Shown here in pieces: positions 50,487 to 59,227 of a DNA stretch of 64,000 nt. The DNA lies in the NCBI GenBank assembly GCA_029251085.1, contig JAQXDZ010000050.1, positions 1-64,000 on the forward strand. Direction: 5' to 3'. The notes under the pieces were generated by a model. The model made no database searches, was not told where the DNA came from, and saw only the letters and a program-made list of their open reading frames with translations. How positions within the stretch are numbered: the stretch's first letter is position 1; every line of letters begins with the position of its first letter. The translations under genes and the position numbers were made by a program. Source of the stretch: Mariniblastus sp. (GTDB taxonomy: Bacteria > Planctomycetota > Planctomycetia > Pirellulales > Pirellulaceae).

Positions 50487-50961
50487 ACAACCGAATCTTT
50501 GCCTAGCGCGTCGTTTTATCTGCTTCCGCTGGGTTTGGTGGTGGGGCTGATGTCTTTTGAACAGCTATTCCACAATTTTGATCTGAGCCAGAACTAATTG
50601 TCACAAATTCTCTGATCCAAAAACTCTAGCTTTCCAGCGGGAGTGATTGTTAAAAGGTAAGGGTTTTGCCGATAAACCATCGCTTAAAGGATGGGAATCA
50701 GTTCACGCGATTTGCCGCTACCCCTTTCAAATGTTGCATGCCTAGTAAGGGCTGAGTTTGAAATTCGATCATTGACACTGATCGCCTCTTGCTCAACACT
50801 TTAACTTAACCAAGTTGCCTATTTGAACGATATCCTGAAGGGCATGCGGTCGTCGTTACTCTAGCTTTGGGAGAACGTGACCTTCCGACATTGGGTGGCA
50901 TTCTGGCTTGTTTAAGCGAATAAACAGTTAAATTATCGCATAGATTAGAATACTCATTTAG

Positions 50962-52200
50962 ATGAAATTGACAGTGGCAAACCCTGAATTTAGCGAATCG
51001 TCTTCGGATGAATTGTTGAACACTGACTCACCGATTTCGGGTCGCCGAATCGCGTTTGTCGGTAAATTAGGAAGTATGAATCGCCGTGAAGCGCGCGAGC
51101 TGGTTCGCCGGCATCAGGGACTGATGATGGAGCGAATTGATCCATCGGTTGACTTGGTCGTTATCGGCGCCGATGTATTGCCACTGGGAGATCAAGCTGA
51201 GTTGCTTGATGATTGGGTGATTGAAGCGAGTGCTCAGGGGCGCATCAGCGTAATTAACGAAACTCAGTTTTGGCAGGAACTGGGGATTGTGGAGCCAGAG
51301 TTAGATATCGGACGTTTTTATACTCCAGCGATGCTCGCTGGTTTACTCGGTTTGCCGTTGTCGACGATTCGTCGTTGGCACCGCCGCGGGCTGATTACTC
51401 CAACTCGGCAGGTTAAGAAGTTAGCGTATTTCGATTTTCAAGAAGTCGCATCGGCGCGTCGGATCGCACGTTTGATCGCGTCTGGTGCTACGGCTCAGTC
51501 GATCGAGACAAAGCTTTCGCGGTTGGCCGGACTTTACCCCAATCTTCAGCGGCCTTTGTGCCAGCTTTCCGTGATTGTTGAAGGACGTCAACTCTTACTC
51601 CGGCAAGGCGGAGGGCTGATTGAGCCTGGGGGACAGATGCGAATTAATTTTGATTCGCCTAACCTCCATGAAGGCAGGGATGATCAAGAGGTTTCATATC
51701 CAATCAACGAGCCCGTTGCTCCTGTTCCACTGGAAGAGCTAGTCACACCTGATGAGTTTCTTCGGGCTGCTATCGATTTTGAAGATGAAGAAGATGCCGA
51801 GGGAGCGATTGAGGTATACCGAGCGATGTCTCTTGCGTTCGGTCCATCCTCAGATTCCTCATTTCGGTTGGCTGAATTACTTTATCAGCAAGGAGATTTG
51901 CCAGGAGCGCGAGAGCGTTACTTTTTGGCAATCGAGTTAGACGAGTCATTCGTCGAAGCGCGGGCGAGTTTGGGGTGTGTTCTTGTCGAATTGGGCAAGC
52001 AAGAAATGGCCCTTGCCACCTTTCACGGGGCACTCGCCCATCACGCAGATTATCCAGACGTGCATTTTTATCTTGCAAGGCTGCTGGACGACATGGATCG
52101 TGCGACGGAAGCCGAACCGCATTGGCGAACGTTTCTGGAGCTTGCTCCCAAAAGTCCTTGGGCCGAAGAGGCTCGTCAGCGTCTAGACGCCGACAACTAA
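50962..52200 (+). CDS. BRCT - MerR-type HTH - TPR fusion protein
   Basis: BRCT-like ISGRRIAFVGKLGSMNRREARELVRRHQG...VDLVVIGADV; MerR-like FYTPAMLAGLLGLPLSTIRRWHRRGLITPTRQVKKLAYFDFQEVASAR; C-terminal TPRs. Confidence 0.82.
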   Translation: MKLTVANPEFSESSSDELLNTDSPISGRRIAFVGKLGSMNRREARELVRRHQGLMMERIDPSVDLVVIGADVLPLGDQAELLDDWVIEASAQGRISVINETQFWQELGIVEPELDIGRFYTPAMLAGLLGLPLSTIRRWHRRGLITPTRQVKKLAYFDFQEVASARRIARLIASGATAQSIETKLSRLAGLYPNLQRPLCQLSVIVEGRQLLLRQGGGLIEPGGQMRINFDSPNLHEGRDDQEVSYPINEPVAPVPLEELVTPDEFLRAAIDFEDEEDAEGAIEVYRAMSLAFGPSSDSSFRLAELLYQQGDLPGARERYFLAIELDESFVEARASLGCVLVELGKQEMALATFHGALAHHADYPDVHFYLARLLDDMDRATEAEPHWRTFLELAPKSPWAEEARQRLDADN

Positions 52201-52449
52201 CCAACGATTTCGCCGTTTTCATGTGTTTTTGCAATGAAAGATGGCCTGCAGTCGTTTTCGAACCAAGCAACTCAGTTTGCTTGACTTTAACGGTTAGTTA
52301 ATAAGTGACCACTTTTACGTTCTTGACGGTCTTTCTGGTTTTTCTTGCTAGGTTTGCAGATTCTTCCGATTGTAATAACAGGCGTTCGTTGTCGCTGGGC
52401 TGCGCGAATTCCTAATCAACTTGGAAAATTCTCTCTGACACATCGTTTC

Positions 52450-54138
52450 ATGAATCCACAAATTAATCATTTGTTTGCGAGGACGGGGTTAGCCTGTTGG
52501 CTGCTAATTTGGTTCGCGATGCCCTCTCATGCTCAAAAGACCTACCCAACCTCGCGTTATCGTGGTCAGCAGTTGCTCGAAGACCGACAGGTTTATGACT
52601 TAGGCAGTCAGTTGTACTCGGAATCAAACAGCGATTTTCAGGCAATGTCACCTGATCGGTGGAGTATGCCACCCGTCGGTGCTCGTCCAGTAATTGTCAG
52701 TCGAATAGAGGAGGTGGAATCGCAAGCGCCCACCCATTCAAACAAGAAATTAATGAATTCAATTGCGCTGCCTAAAAAGCCTCGCGACTTCCAACCCAAA
52801 GCTAAACCTGGTGAATCAAAACCTGGTGAATCAAAAAGTTCTTATTGGACACAAGCTGGAATTGAAATTTCATCTGAGCGAGAAGATCCAATTCGATCAA
52901 AACAAAGTCCGGAGTCTCGCCCAGATCCGGAAACAAATCTGAAGGCTCGATATCCTCTACCGGTTTCTACTAGGCAGGGAATTCCAGAAGTCTCCGAGGG
53001 TCAAGCTTCGAATGAACCCTCGCTTACAGCTCCGGCATCAAGTCAGAAGAGTTGGCGACCGCGACGGCAAAACGTGCGGAAGCGAGTCGATGAGTTTGTG
53101 CCGCGCGGTTCAGCAGAAAGCGATTGGAGCACTCATGTCAGTGGCTCATCTTTATTGGATCTTGGATTTCGACGGCCAGAGATTACGAAGCGTCCAACCG
53201 TGGAGTACCCACCGTCGAACGCCTATTCTGCTTCGGATTCTAAGTGTGAATACGGCAAAACAGATTCACCAACATTAGAAGAAATCTTACGGACCGGCCG
53301 GTATTTTGGTTCTGCAAATGTTTCATTTCTAAAGCCAGTTTTGCAAGGTGATATCGCATATAAAACTGCGGGTTCCGCTGGTCAGTTTCAGGATAATTTT
53401 GAATATGATTATAGTACTGCAAGTCAATTCAGCTTGGGCTTTGAGTCCCAGACAGGACCGGGCGTCAGCATCAATTATTGGGAATTTGATGGCGTATCTG
53501 ATGCTGCCAGTTGGACGTCTGGAGATGTAAGTTCAGGGGAAACTATCGTTGATCTCGGCGGAGTTCTGGGTGGCAGGCAGTTCACCGTTTTCGATTTTAA
53601 TGACACCGTTACGGTCAACGACTCACTGGACGTTCAGAGGATTGAAGCTAGTTTGTTTAAAGAGATGAAATTTAAGGTGTCTCGAATGGGGGGGCGATTT
53701 GGATTCCAGTGGGTTGAGATCATTCGTCAAACCAATGCCTCGTTTACGGACGTTGGGGGCAGCACGGTAGCCTGGGAGGGGAAGGACCAATTTCAAGGAG
53801 CCGGACCAACTTTTGGATTTGATTATTTCCGGACGATTGGTCACACAAAGATCGAATTTATTGCAAGCGGCGATTTTGGTTTGATTTTTGGGGAAAGAGA
53901 CAAGGTTGTTCGTGACAACTTCGGTGCGATAAACCAAAACCTAAGCGATGACGAGTTTTTTACTAATTTAGATTTGTTCTTGGGTGCTCAGTACGTAATT
54001 TCTCGTGGTGGTAATCGGTGTTTTTACTTTAGGTCTGGTCTGGATTATCAGGCTTGGCTTGGAGCTGATAACGAGACCGCTTCTAATTCCGACTTTGGTT
54101 TACGTGGTTTTTCATTTACCCTTGGCTATAATCGGTAA
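52450..54138 (+). CDS. Secreted protein with predicted outer-membrane beta-barrel C-terminal half
   Basis: Signal peptide (LACWLLIWFAMPSHAQ); Pro/Ser-rich linker; alternating amphipathic strands ending in FSFTLGYNR; start ATG 52450. Confidence 0.65.
   Translation: MNPQINHLFARTGLACWLLIWFAMPSHAQKTYPTSRYRGQQLLEDRQVYDLGSQLYSESNSDFQAMSPDRWSMPPVGARPVIVSRIEEVESQAPTHSNKKLMNSIALPKKPRDFQPKAKPGESKPGESKSSYWTQAGIEISSEREDPIRSKQSPESRPDPETNLKARYPLPVSTRQGIPEVSEGQASNEPSLTAPASSQKSWRPRRQNVRKRVDEFVPRGSAESDWSTHVSGSSLLDLGFRRPEITKRPTVEYPPSNAYSASDSKCEYGKTDSPTLEEILRTGRYFGSANVSFLKPVLQGDIAYKTAGSAGQFQDNFEYDYSTASQFSLGFESQTGPGVSINYWEFDGVSDAASWTSGDVSSGETIVDLGGVLGGRQFTVFDFNDTVTVNDSLDVQRIEASLFKEMKFKVSRMGGRFGFQWVEIIRQTNASFTDVGGSTVAWEGKDQFQGAGPTFGFDYFRTIGHTKIEFIASGDFGLIFGERDKVVRDNFGAINQNLSDDEFFTNLDLFLGAQYVISRGGNRCFYFRSGLDYQAWLGADNETASNSDFGLRGFSFTLGYNR
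52804..52833. repeat. 15-bp in-frame tandem duplication
   Basis: AAACCTGGTGAATCA x2, encoding KPGES-KPGES. Confidence 0.92.
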
Positions 54139-54237
54139 ACCGCGACGGCGATTGCTGGATGCGAGTGTTTTTCTGCGTTCGGTTGCTCTTTTGTTTTCCG
54201 CGAACGCGTAATGTGATCTCCACCGGACGATTTCAGC

Positions 54238-55902
54238 ATGACAGTAGCCGTATTCATTACCAGTGAGTCTGACGCCTCATGCCTGATTCCATGGGGTGTC
54301 CACTTTGCATTGGCGGATCACACCGATTTGTTAATCGTTTGTCCGAGGAAATCAAAAGGCAAACGGGCTTGGGAAAATTTAGAAGTTTCAGAAAAAGAAG
54401 GGCGTTCGCTCTACCAGTCCGTTTTTGCCGAGTTGGAAAAAATCGATCCAAGTCGGGTGGTGATGAAGGAAGCGATCGCCGATGGTGAAGAGTCGACAGA
54501 TATGGATCGCGTTGCGATTGAAACTCGTGAACTCATTGCTACTGCGCCCGAGGATGCTTTTGTTGAGGAAATTGATAATCTCGACGTGCGTTTAGTGCTG
54601 CTTCCGGCATTTGCTCCAGTGAAAGGTTCGAATGAGACGGACATGCGCTGGCATCAAAAGGTTTTCCGAACGGCGCCTTGTCAGGTCGCGGTAGTCAAAG
54701 GCAGCGTTCCAACTGGCGAGGGAGCGAGTCGAATACTTGTCGCGAGTGAGGGGGAAACCGATTCGGACCAGAAGTTGGCGGTGGCAAGGGGTTTGCAACT
54801 GGCGAAGACGGTCGAGGCTGGGCAAGTTGAGTTGCTGTATGTTCGACCGGACGATGATGAGGTTGCTGCAGAAATTGCGGAAACGCACCTGAGCCAGCTT
54901 GCAAAAACAAAGCAGGATAAGTCGCTCGAAATTGTGCCACGCTCAATTCTCGCTGATTCGCTATTCGATGGGATTCGACAAATCCCGGAATTAGATTTTG
55001 ATGTCTTGCTAGTAGGGACCCGGAAAGAGAAAGTTATCCGGTCTTTGTTTTTAGATCTGGATCCGGGAACTCAGAAGGCTGCATCGTCAATTGTTGTGGT
55101 GCGGGCAGCGGTTCCGTTAACAGTGCGGGTTTGGGGAGGTGTGACTTTATGGATTCGAAGTAAAGTACCTCAGATCGATCGAGAACGGCGGGTAAAGCTG
55201 GTTGATAACTTACAGATAAACTCTCAGTTTAATTTCGATTTCGGCGCGTTGATTTCTCTCTCGACGCTTATCGCTGCCCTCGGTTTGGTGAGAGACTCTG
55301 GCGCGGTTGTGATTGGTGCCATGTTGGTCGCTCCGCTAATGACGCCCCTGGTCGCGATGGGATTCGCATTAGTGCAGGGGAATTTGAAGCTCATTCGATC
55401 GGCCTTGAGGTCTGTCGCGTGGGGGTTCGCTATCGCTTTGCTCATTGGTGCATCGATTGGACTGATGTTGCGACTGTTCGCACCAGGACTTGAGATCAGC
55501 GAGCAGATGGCAGATCGTGGGTCGCCGAATTTCCTTGACTTAATTGTGGCTCTGGCAAGTGGAGTGGCTGCGGCGTATGCCATGGGACGACCAAATTTAA
55601 TATCGGCATTGCCCGGGGTAGCGATCGCGGCCGCGTTAGTTCCACCGATAGCCACCTCCGGGCTGGCGTTAACGATGGGAGATCTAACTCTTGCCGGCGG
55701 TGCTTCACTTTTGTTCTTTACAAATATTGTCGCGATTGTTCTGGGAACAGCAATTACTTTTTGGTGCGTGGGGATTAGCACCCGAATGAGTGAAGGCCGG
55801 CCTGCTCAGATCTGGCCGCGTTATTGGTTGATCGGGTTCGTGGTTTTGTCGATTCTGTTGACGTTGGAAATGTGGAATTTCAATCCTTTGGCCACACCGT
55901 AA
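54238..55902 (+). CDS. DUF389 (TIGR00341-like) membrane protein with N-terminal universal-stress-protein-like region
   Basis: FNFDFGALISLSTLIAALGLVRDSGAVVIGAMLVAPLMTPLVAMGFALVQGN; SALPGVAIAAALVPPIATSGLAL; N-terminal USP-like segments. Confidence 0.9.
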   Translation: MTVAVFITSESDASCLIPWGVHFALADHTDLLIVCPRKSKGKRAWENLEVSEKEGRSLYQSVFAELEKIDPSRVVMKEAIADGEESTDMDRVAIETRELIATAPEDAFVEEIDNLDVRLVLLPAFAPVKGSNETDMRWHQKVFRTAPCQVAVVKGSVPTGEGASRILVASEGETDSDQKLAVARGLQLAKTVEAGQVELLYVRPDDDEVAAEIAETHLSQLAKTKQDKSLEIVPRSILADSLFDGIRQIPELDFDVLLVGTRKEKVIRSLFLDLDPGTQKAASSIVVVRAAVPLTVRVWGGVTLWIRSKVPQIDRERRVKLVDNLQINSQFNFDFGALISLSTLIAALGLVRDSGAVVIGAMLVAPLMTPLVAMGFALVQGNLKLIRSALRSVAWGFAIALLIGASIGLMLRLFAPGLEISEQMADRGSPNFLDLIVALASGVAAAYAMGRPNLISALPGVAIAAALVPPIATSGLALTMGDLTLAGGASLLFFTNIVAIVLGTAITFWCVGISTRMSEGRPAQIWPRYWLIGFVVLSILLTLEMWNFNPLATP

Positions 55903-56255
55903 GCAGTCAGACCCAATTCTTAATAAGGGAAGTCCCGGCCGAGGATCCCCCAAATTAACTTTGCCTGTGAGCTTAGTTTTTAGGGTTTTACCAACGAATC
56001 GTTGTGGGTGGTGGCTTTCCCTCAAAAATGAGGCTGAAAGCGAAGCAACGATTCGACAATAGATACGCGAAACACTAGAATTCGGGGGTGCGATTTAGCT
56101 CTATTTGAACTGTGTGACGTAATTTGAGTTGGCTGAAGACGCAACATCGCGGAGAGCTGGTAAACGGTCGGTTGTTCGCTTACACAAGACGTGATTTAGA
56201 TACAATTTATTTGGCTGCCATTATCCAAGCGGTCTCATTGTTCCAGGAGAATAAA

Positions 56256-57674
56256 ATGTCGTTTCATTCGATTTTACGATCGCCTCTATGCTCGCTCGCG
56301 TGCGCAACTTTGTTGGCTTTGGGCGCGCTACAAGAAGCGAATGCTCAAGGTAAATTTGCCAACGGCGGTGGGCAGATGAAGCAAGGCAAGCCGAACGGAG
56401 ACCGCGATGGCGGTTCGGATGGCTTTACTGGTGGAACGACGGGCAAAGCGAGGTTTGTCAATCTGCTAGATTCACGAGACCTGAGTCAGTTTCGTGGTTA
56501 TGAGTCGGAGCAAATTGGTGAAGGTTGGTCATTGGACGGTCGCGATCTTTATTTTGATGGTTCCGGTGGTGGTGACCTGATCACTCGGCAGACCTACGGT
56601 GATTTCGATTTGCAGGTGGAGTGGAAGGTAGCCAATGGGGCGAACAGCGGAATTATGTGGCGTGTTTCACTTGGTGACAGTGCCCCCTACATGTCCGGTC
56701 CCGAATATCAAATCTTGGATGATAGCGAACATGCAGATGGTGCTAACGAATTAACCGCGGCCGGTTCTTTGTACGGTATGTTCCCAGCAAAAGATCGCGA
56801 TGGAAATAAAACACTTCGAGATGTTGGAACTTGGAACAAGACACGAATTACAGTCGTGGGAAATCGTGTTACCTATTATCTGAATCTGAAAAAAGTTCTT
56901 GAGACTGAAATTGGCAGTCCTGAGTGGAACGAGCAATTGGGGAAGAGCAAGTTTAAGGACTGGGAAAAGTTCGCAAAAAATCGCGGTGGACACATCGCGT
57001 TTCAAGATCATGGAAATGAAGTCTGGTTTCGTAATATTCGAATCAAGCGTTTAGATAACGGAACACCGCAAGGTGGATACTCTCAGGGTGGTGGTGCCGC
57101 GGGAGCGCAGGGCGGATTCAGGAATTCGAAATTTGAAGGAATGCAAAATTCATTGAATGCAGGTGGCGGAACTGGACGTAGTATCCCTCGTGAACAAACG
57201 GGGGGGGCGGGTTTGCCACCCGAGTTTGATTCCAGTGGACGACCGGCGAGTATGAATCGCGGTGGCACGCGAGGTTCTGGTGGCAATACATCGGATCGGA
57301 ATTCTGGAACTAGCCCTCGAAACTCAAAGTTCTCCGGGATGCAAAATTCATTGGACACCGGCGCTTCCGATCGCGGTGGTCGTGGCGATACGCGTGGCGG
57401 TGGTGGACGGCCTGAGCCTGAATTTGATTCCAGTGGAAGACCTTCGAGTATGAATCGTGGCGGCACACGAGGTTCGGGTGGCAATACATCGGATCGGAAT
57501 TCTGGAACTAGCCCTCGAAACTCAAAGTTCTCCGGGATGCAAAACTCGTTGGATACCGGTGGCAGTGCTCGCGGTAGTAATCGAGGTTCAACTGATCGTT
57601 CGTCTCAGAGTAACTCAAAAAAATCAAGTTCAAAAAAGAGTAGCAACGAACCAACTGGACCTGCCAAACTTTAA
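56256..57674 (+). CDS. Secreted DUF1080 domain protein with repetitive Gly/Arg/Ser-rich C-terminal tail
   Basis: FVNLLDSRDLSQFRGYESEQIGEGWSLDGRDLYFDGSGGGDLITRQTYGDFDLQVEWKVANGANSGIMWRVS; tail with repeated PEFDSSGRPxSMNRGGTRGSGGNTSDRNSGTSPRNSKFSGMQNSLDTG; start ATG 56256. Confidence 0.9.
   Translation: MSFHSILRSPLCSLACATLLALGALQEANAQGKFANGGGQMKQGKPNGDRDGGSDGFTGGTTGKARFVNLLDSRDLSQFRGYESEQIGEGWSLDGRDLYFDGSGGGDLITRQTYGDFDLQVEWKVANGANSGIMWRVSLGDSAPYMSGPEYQILDDSEHADGANELTAAGSLYGMFPAKDRDGNKTLRDVGTWNKTRITVVGNRVTYYLNLKKVLETEIGSPEWNEQLGKSKFKDWEKFAKNRGGHIAFQDHGNEVWFRNIRIKRLDNGTPQGGYSQGGGAAGAQGGFRNSKFEGMQNSLNAGGGTGRSIPREQTGGAGLPPEFDSSGRPASMNRGGTRGSGGNTSDRNSGTSPRNSKFSGMQNSLDTGASDRGGRGDTRGGGGRPEPEFDSSGRPSSMNRGGTRGSGGNTSDRNSGTSPRNSKFSGMQNSLDTGGSARGSNRGSTDRSSQSNSKKSSSKKSSNEPTGPAKL
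57220..57600. repeat. 198-bp tandem repeat (about 2 copies) inside DUF1080 protein gene
   Basis: TTTGATTCCAGTGGA...GGTTC(T/G)GGTGGCAATACATCGGATCGGAATTCTGGAACTAGCCCTCGAAACTCAAAGTTCTCCGGGATGCAAAA recurs with a 198-bp offset (57225 vs 57423; 57271 vs 57469). Confidence 0.88.
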
Positions 57675-57753
57675 GGCGGACTGCGTTAGGGGTTTTTTGA
57701 CCAAAGCCACTGGTGATTGAGTCATGCTCCGCTTCAACAGAATGTAATACACA

Positions 57754-57785
57754 AACGCCCGGTTTCTGCCGGGCGTTCGTCTTTT
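57754..57785 (+). terminator. Rho-independent terminator downstream of DUF1080 gene
   Basis: AACGCCCGG-TTTCTG-CCGGGCGTT perfect 9-bp GC-rich stem followed by CGTCTTTT. Confidence 0.75.
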
Positions 57786-59201
57786 ATGGAAAACAAAACT
57801 AAAGATTTGACTAAGGAAATGTTTCCGTTGCTCATGTCGAGTATCGAGAAATTTCATTGGTACGACAGTCCACCGTGTCACCCGAATTTTATATTTGGTC
57901 GGCTAGAATTTAGAACGCATATTGATCCGGTTCTTGCTAAGGAAGCATGGAGGATCGCACTGAGCCGTCAGCCGCTTGCAGGTGTCAAACCAGAAAAGGT
58001 TAAACGGCGTTGGCGTTGGGTTGCTAAATTCCAAACGAATGAAAGCGCTCCCACGGGAAGTTTTAATCATCATGAGTCCGAGTCGTCTCCGGAGCCTTGG
58101 AACTTTGAAGATGATGAATTGCGCTTAACGATTTCCAGCCACTTGGAAATACGAACCGGCGATCGCGCGAGGCCAACTGGAGAGCTTCACGGAAAACCAG
58201 TGGAACGAATAGCGTTGGTTTACTTTGCCGTCCATCATGCGATAAGTGACGGTGTTGGGGCAATTTTAGTGGTAAATGAATGGCTTGCTATTTATGCGAA
58301 TCTCGACTCTGGGAGGTCTGCCACGGCGGGACTTCAGCGGTTGGATGCCGACCGTCTGAGAGCACGTAACCACCTTGGGCTTATTCGCTGGAATTATTTG
58401 AGACATATCTTTCAGCAACCAGTGGCCTTGTTTGGGGCAACCAAATTCATTTTCCGAAGAACGGTTGACTTGACTATTCAAAAAGATGTTCCAGATGGCG
58501 AAGCGAGGCTATATCCGGCTATTGTTGGACGTTGGGTTGATGCAGATGCTGTTCGCAGTCTTAGTCGAGAGAGTGGTCGTTTGGGCGTGACGCTGAATTC
58601 GATCATGCTGGGGCGATTGTTTGTTTCGTTAGCGAAATTTTTGGCGAGGGATGGAGAGGATCATCGAAGAGACTGGTTGCGTGTCATCTTACCGATAAGT
58701 ATTCGAGGAATGTCTGACCGGCGGATGCCAGCGGCGAATCGAACGACGATCGTTCAATTAGATCGCCGGGCTGATGAACTACTGTCTTCGGACGGGTTTT
58801 ATCAAAACTTGGATCGAGAGATTCGAATCATCCGCGGTTGGCAGTTAGATAAGATTTTTCTGATATGTATCCGGCTGCTTTCGACCGTCGAACCGTTGTT
58901 TCGTAAAGTAGCTGGAAATCGAAAATCGCGTGGGTCAGTGGTTTTTACGAATCTCGGAGAGCCTTTTCGGAAGCTACTTAAAACCCAATCTCAGTTGAGT
59001 GGTGATGCGTTTGATCAATTTGATCTAGTTGGACCCGTCCGTGAGGGAACTCCGTTAAATTATACAGTCGCACGCCATGGTGAACGGCTTCGGGTTTCAC
59101 TTCATTATGATTCACGCGTGTTTTCAGCGAATCGGGCAGACGATTTGTTGGAGAGCTACGCGATCGAATTGGTTGGCCAGAGGCCACGCGAGAATGAATG
59201 A
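57786..59201 (+). CDS. Condensation/wax-ester-synthase-like acyltransferase
   Basis: HHAISDGVGA matches HHxxxDG; ILPISIRGMSDRRMPAANRTTIVQLDRR; C-terminal NYTVARHGERLRVSLHYDSRVFS; ATG 57786 or a downstream in-frame start. Confidence 0.75.
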   Translation: MENKTKDLTKEMFPLLMSSIEKFHWYDSPPCHPNFIFGRLEFRTHIDPVLAKEAWRIALSRQPLAGVKPEKVKRRWRWVAKFQTNESAPTGSFNHHESESSPEPWNFEDDELRLTISSHLEIRTGDRARPTGELHGKPVERIALVYFAVHHAISDGVGAILVVNEWLAIYANLDSGRSATAGLQRLDADRLRARNHLGLIRWNYLRHIFQQPVALFGATKFIFRRTVDLTIQKDVPDGEARLYPAIVGRWVDADAVRSLSRESGRLGVTLNSIMLGRLFVSLAKFLARDGEDHRRDWLRVILPISIRGMSDRRMPAANRTTIVQLDRRADELLSSDGFYQNLDREIRIIRGWQLDKIFLICIRLLSTVEPLFRKVAGNRKSRGSVVFTNLGEPFRKLLKTQSQLSGDAFDQFDLVGPVREGTPLNYTVARHGERLRVSLHYDSRVFSANRADDLLESYAIELVGQRPRENE

Positions 59202-59227
59202 TCGCGTTTGCAAATGAGGGCGTCCTT

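Noticed and set aside
50487-50961. 475-bp intergenic region considered for ncRNA or degraded gene
   Set aside because: No coding signal or convincing structure; left unannotated.
51770-52270. 166-aa minus-strand ORF
   Set aside because: Antisense to the TPR part of the BRCT-MerR-TPR gene; no recognisable domain.
55224-55781. 185-aa minus-strand ORF
   Set aside because: Fully antisense to the well-supported DUF389 CDS; composition (Ala/Pro/Ile-rich) is a mirror of the sense codons.
57083-57484. 133-aa minus-strand Pro-rich ORF
   Set aside because: Mirror of the Gly/Arg/Ser-rich repeat; stays open only because of the repeat's composition.
57262-57720. Plus-strand frame-shifted ORFs (57262..57453, 57457..57720)
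   Set aside because: Out-of-frame readings of the two 198-bp repeat copies; their similarity to each other reflects the DNA repeat, not a gene family.
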